This document shows positions 14,371 through 14,418 of a stretch of DNA of 14,418 nt, one piece after another. Below the pieces are notes generated by a model. The model did not search any database. It saw only the letters and a program-made list of their open reading frames with translations, and was not told the DNA's origin. The position numbers and the translations under genes were made by a program. The stretch lies in contig DXLO01000040.1 of assembly GCA_019414665.1 (NCBI GenBank), positions 1-14,418 of the forward strand, read 5' to 3'. Within the stretch, counting starts at the first letter, position 1. Each line of letters begins with the position of its first letter. Source of the DNA: Bacteroides sp. Its GTDB lineage: Bacteria; Bacteroidota; Bacteroidia; Bacteroidales; Bacteroidaceae.

Positions 14371-14418
14371 ATGAAAAAACTGTCATTACTTATTTTTCTG
14401 GCAGGCTTTTTGAGCTTT
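14371..14418 (+). CDS. Start of a further exported protein, cut by the window edge
   Basis: Sixteen codons are visible (MKKLSLLIFLAGFLSF), the start of a signal peptide with a Lys-Lys N-region and a hydrophobic core. The gene begins 15 bp after the second GH92 gene on the same strand, so it is probably in the same operon and encodes an envelope protein of the glycan locus. The mature protein lies outside the window. Confidence 0.6.
   Translation, partial: MKKLSLLIFLAGFLSF

Overview
The window looks like chromosomal DNA from the genus Bacteroides or a close relative. Several things point there. Promoter -7 boxes of the TAnnTTTG type precede several genes. Most genes lack a clear Shine-Dalgarno sequence. 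There is an ECF sigma factor with a FecR-type anti-sigma protein, and there are two lipoprotein GH92 alpha-mannosidases of the kind found in Bacteroides polysaccharide utilization loci (PULs). I cannot fix the species from the sequence alone.

Region 1 (about 94-6254, minus strand) is a complete biotin operon read in the order small ORF - bioB - bioA - bioF - bioG - bioC - bioD, ending in a terminator at 94-141. BioC methylates malonyl-ACP so that fatty acid synthesis can build pimeloyl-ACP methyl ester. BioG (in place of BioH) removes the methyl group. BioF, BioA, BioD and BioB then make biotin. Genes are tightly packed or overlapping (bioB/bioA by 11 bp, bioG/bioC by 16 bp), except for a 149-bp gap between bioF and bioG that holds four ~22-bp tandem repeats. 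A small unrecognised ORF (5755-6225) with its own promoter lies ahead of bioB, and a very strong intrinsic-terminator hairpin sits between its conserved-looking part and bioB. The ORF reads straight through the hairpin.

Region 2 (6226-7866, plus strand) is divergent from the biotin operon. It holds one gene for an aspartokinase-like protein with ACT-like C-terminal domains, in which every catalytic motif I can align is degenerate. It is probably a pseudoenzyme.

Region 3 (8070 to the right edge) is one end of a mannose-glycan utilization locus. A minus-strand ECF sigma gene with a near-consensus housekeeping promoter faces a plus-strand set: GH92 mannosidase 1, FecR-like anti-sigma factor, GH92 mannosidase 2, and the first 16 codons of a further gene with a signal peptide. 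GH92-1 and FecR are each preceded by the same two-block motif (TAAGTGTTTTT, exactly 10 bp, TTGTTAT), a good candidate for the promoter read by the local ECF sigma. The anti-sigma gene would then be under the control of the sigma factor it restrains. The TonB-dependent receptor expected to signal to FecR would lie outside the window.
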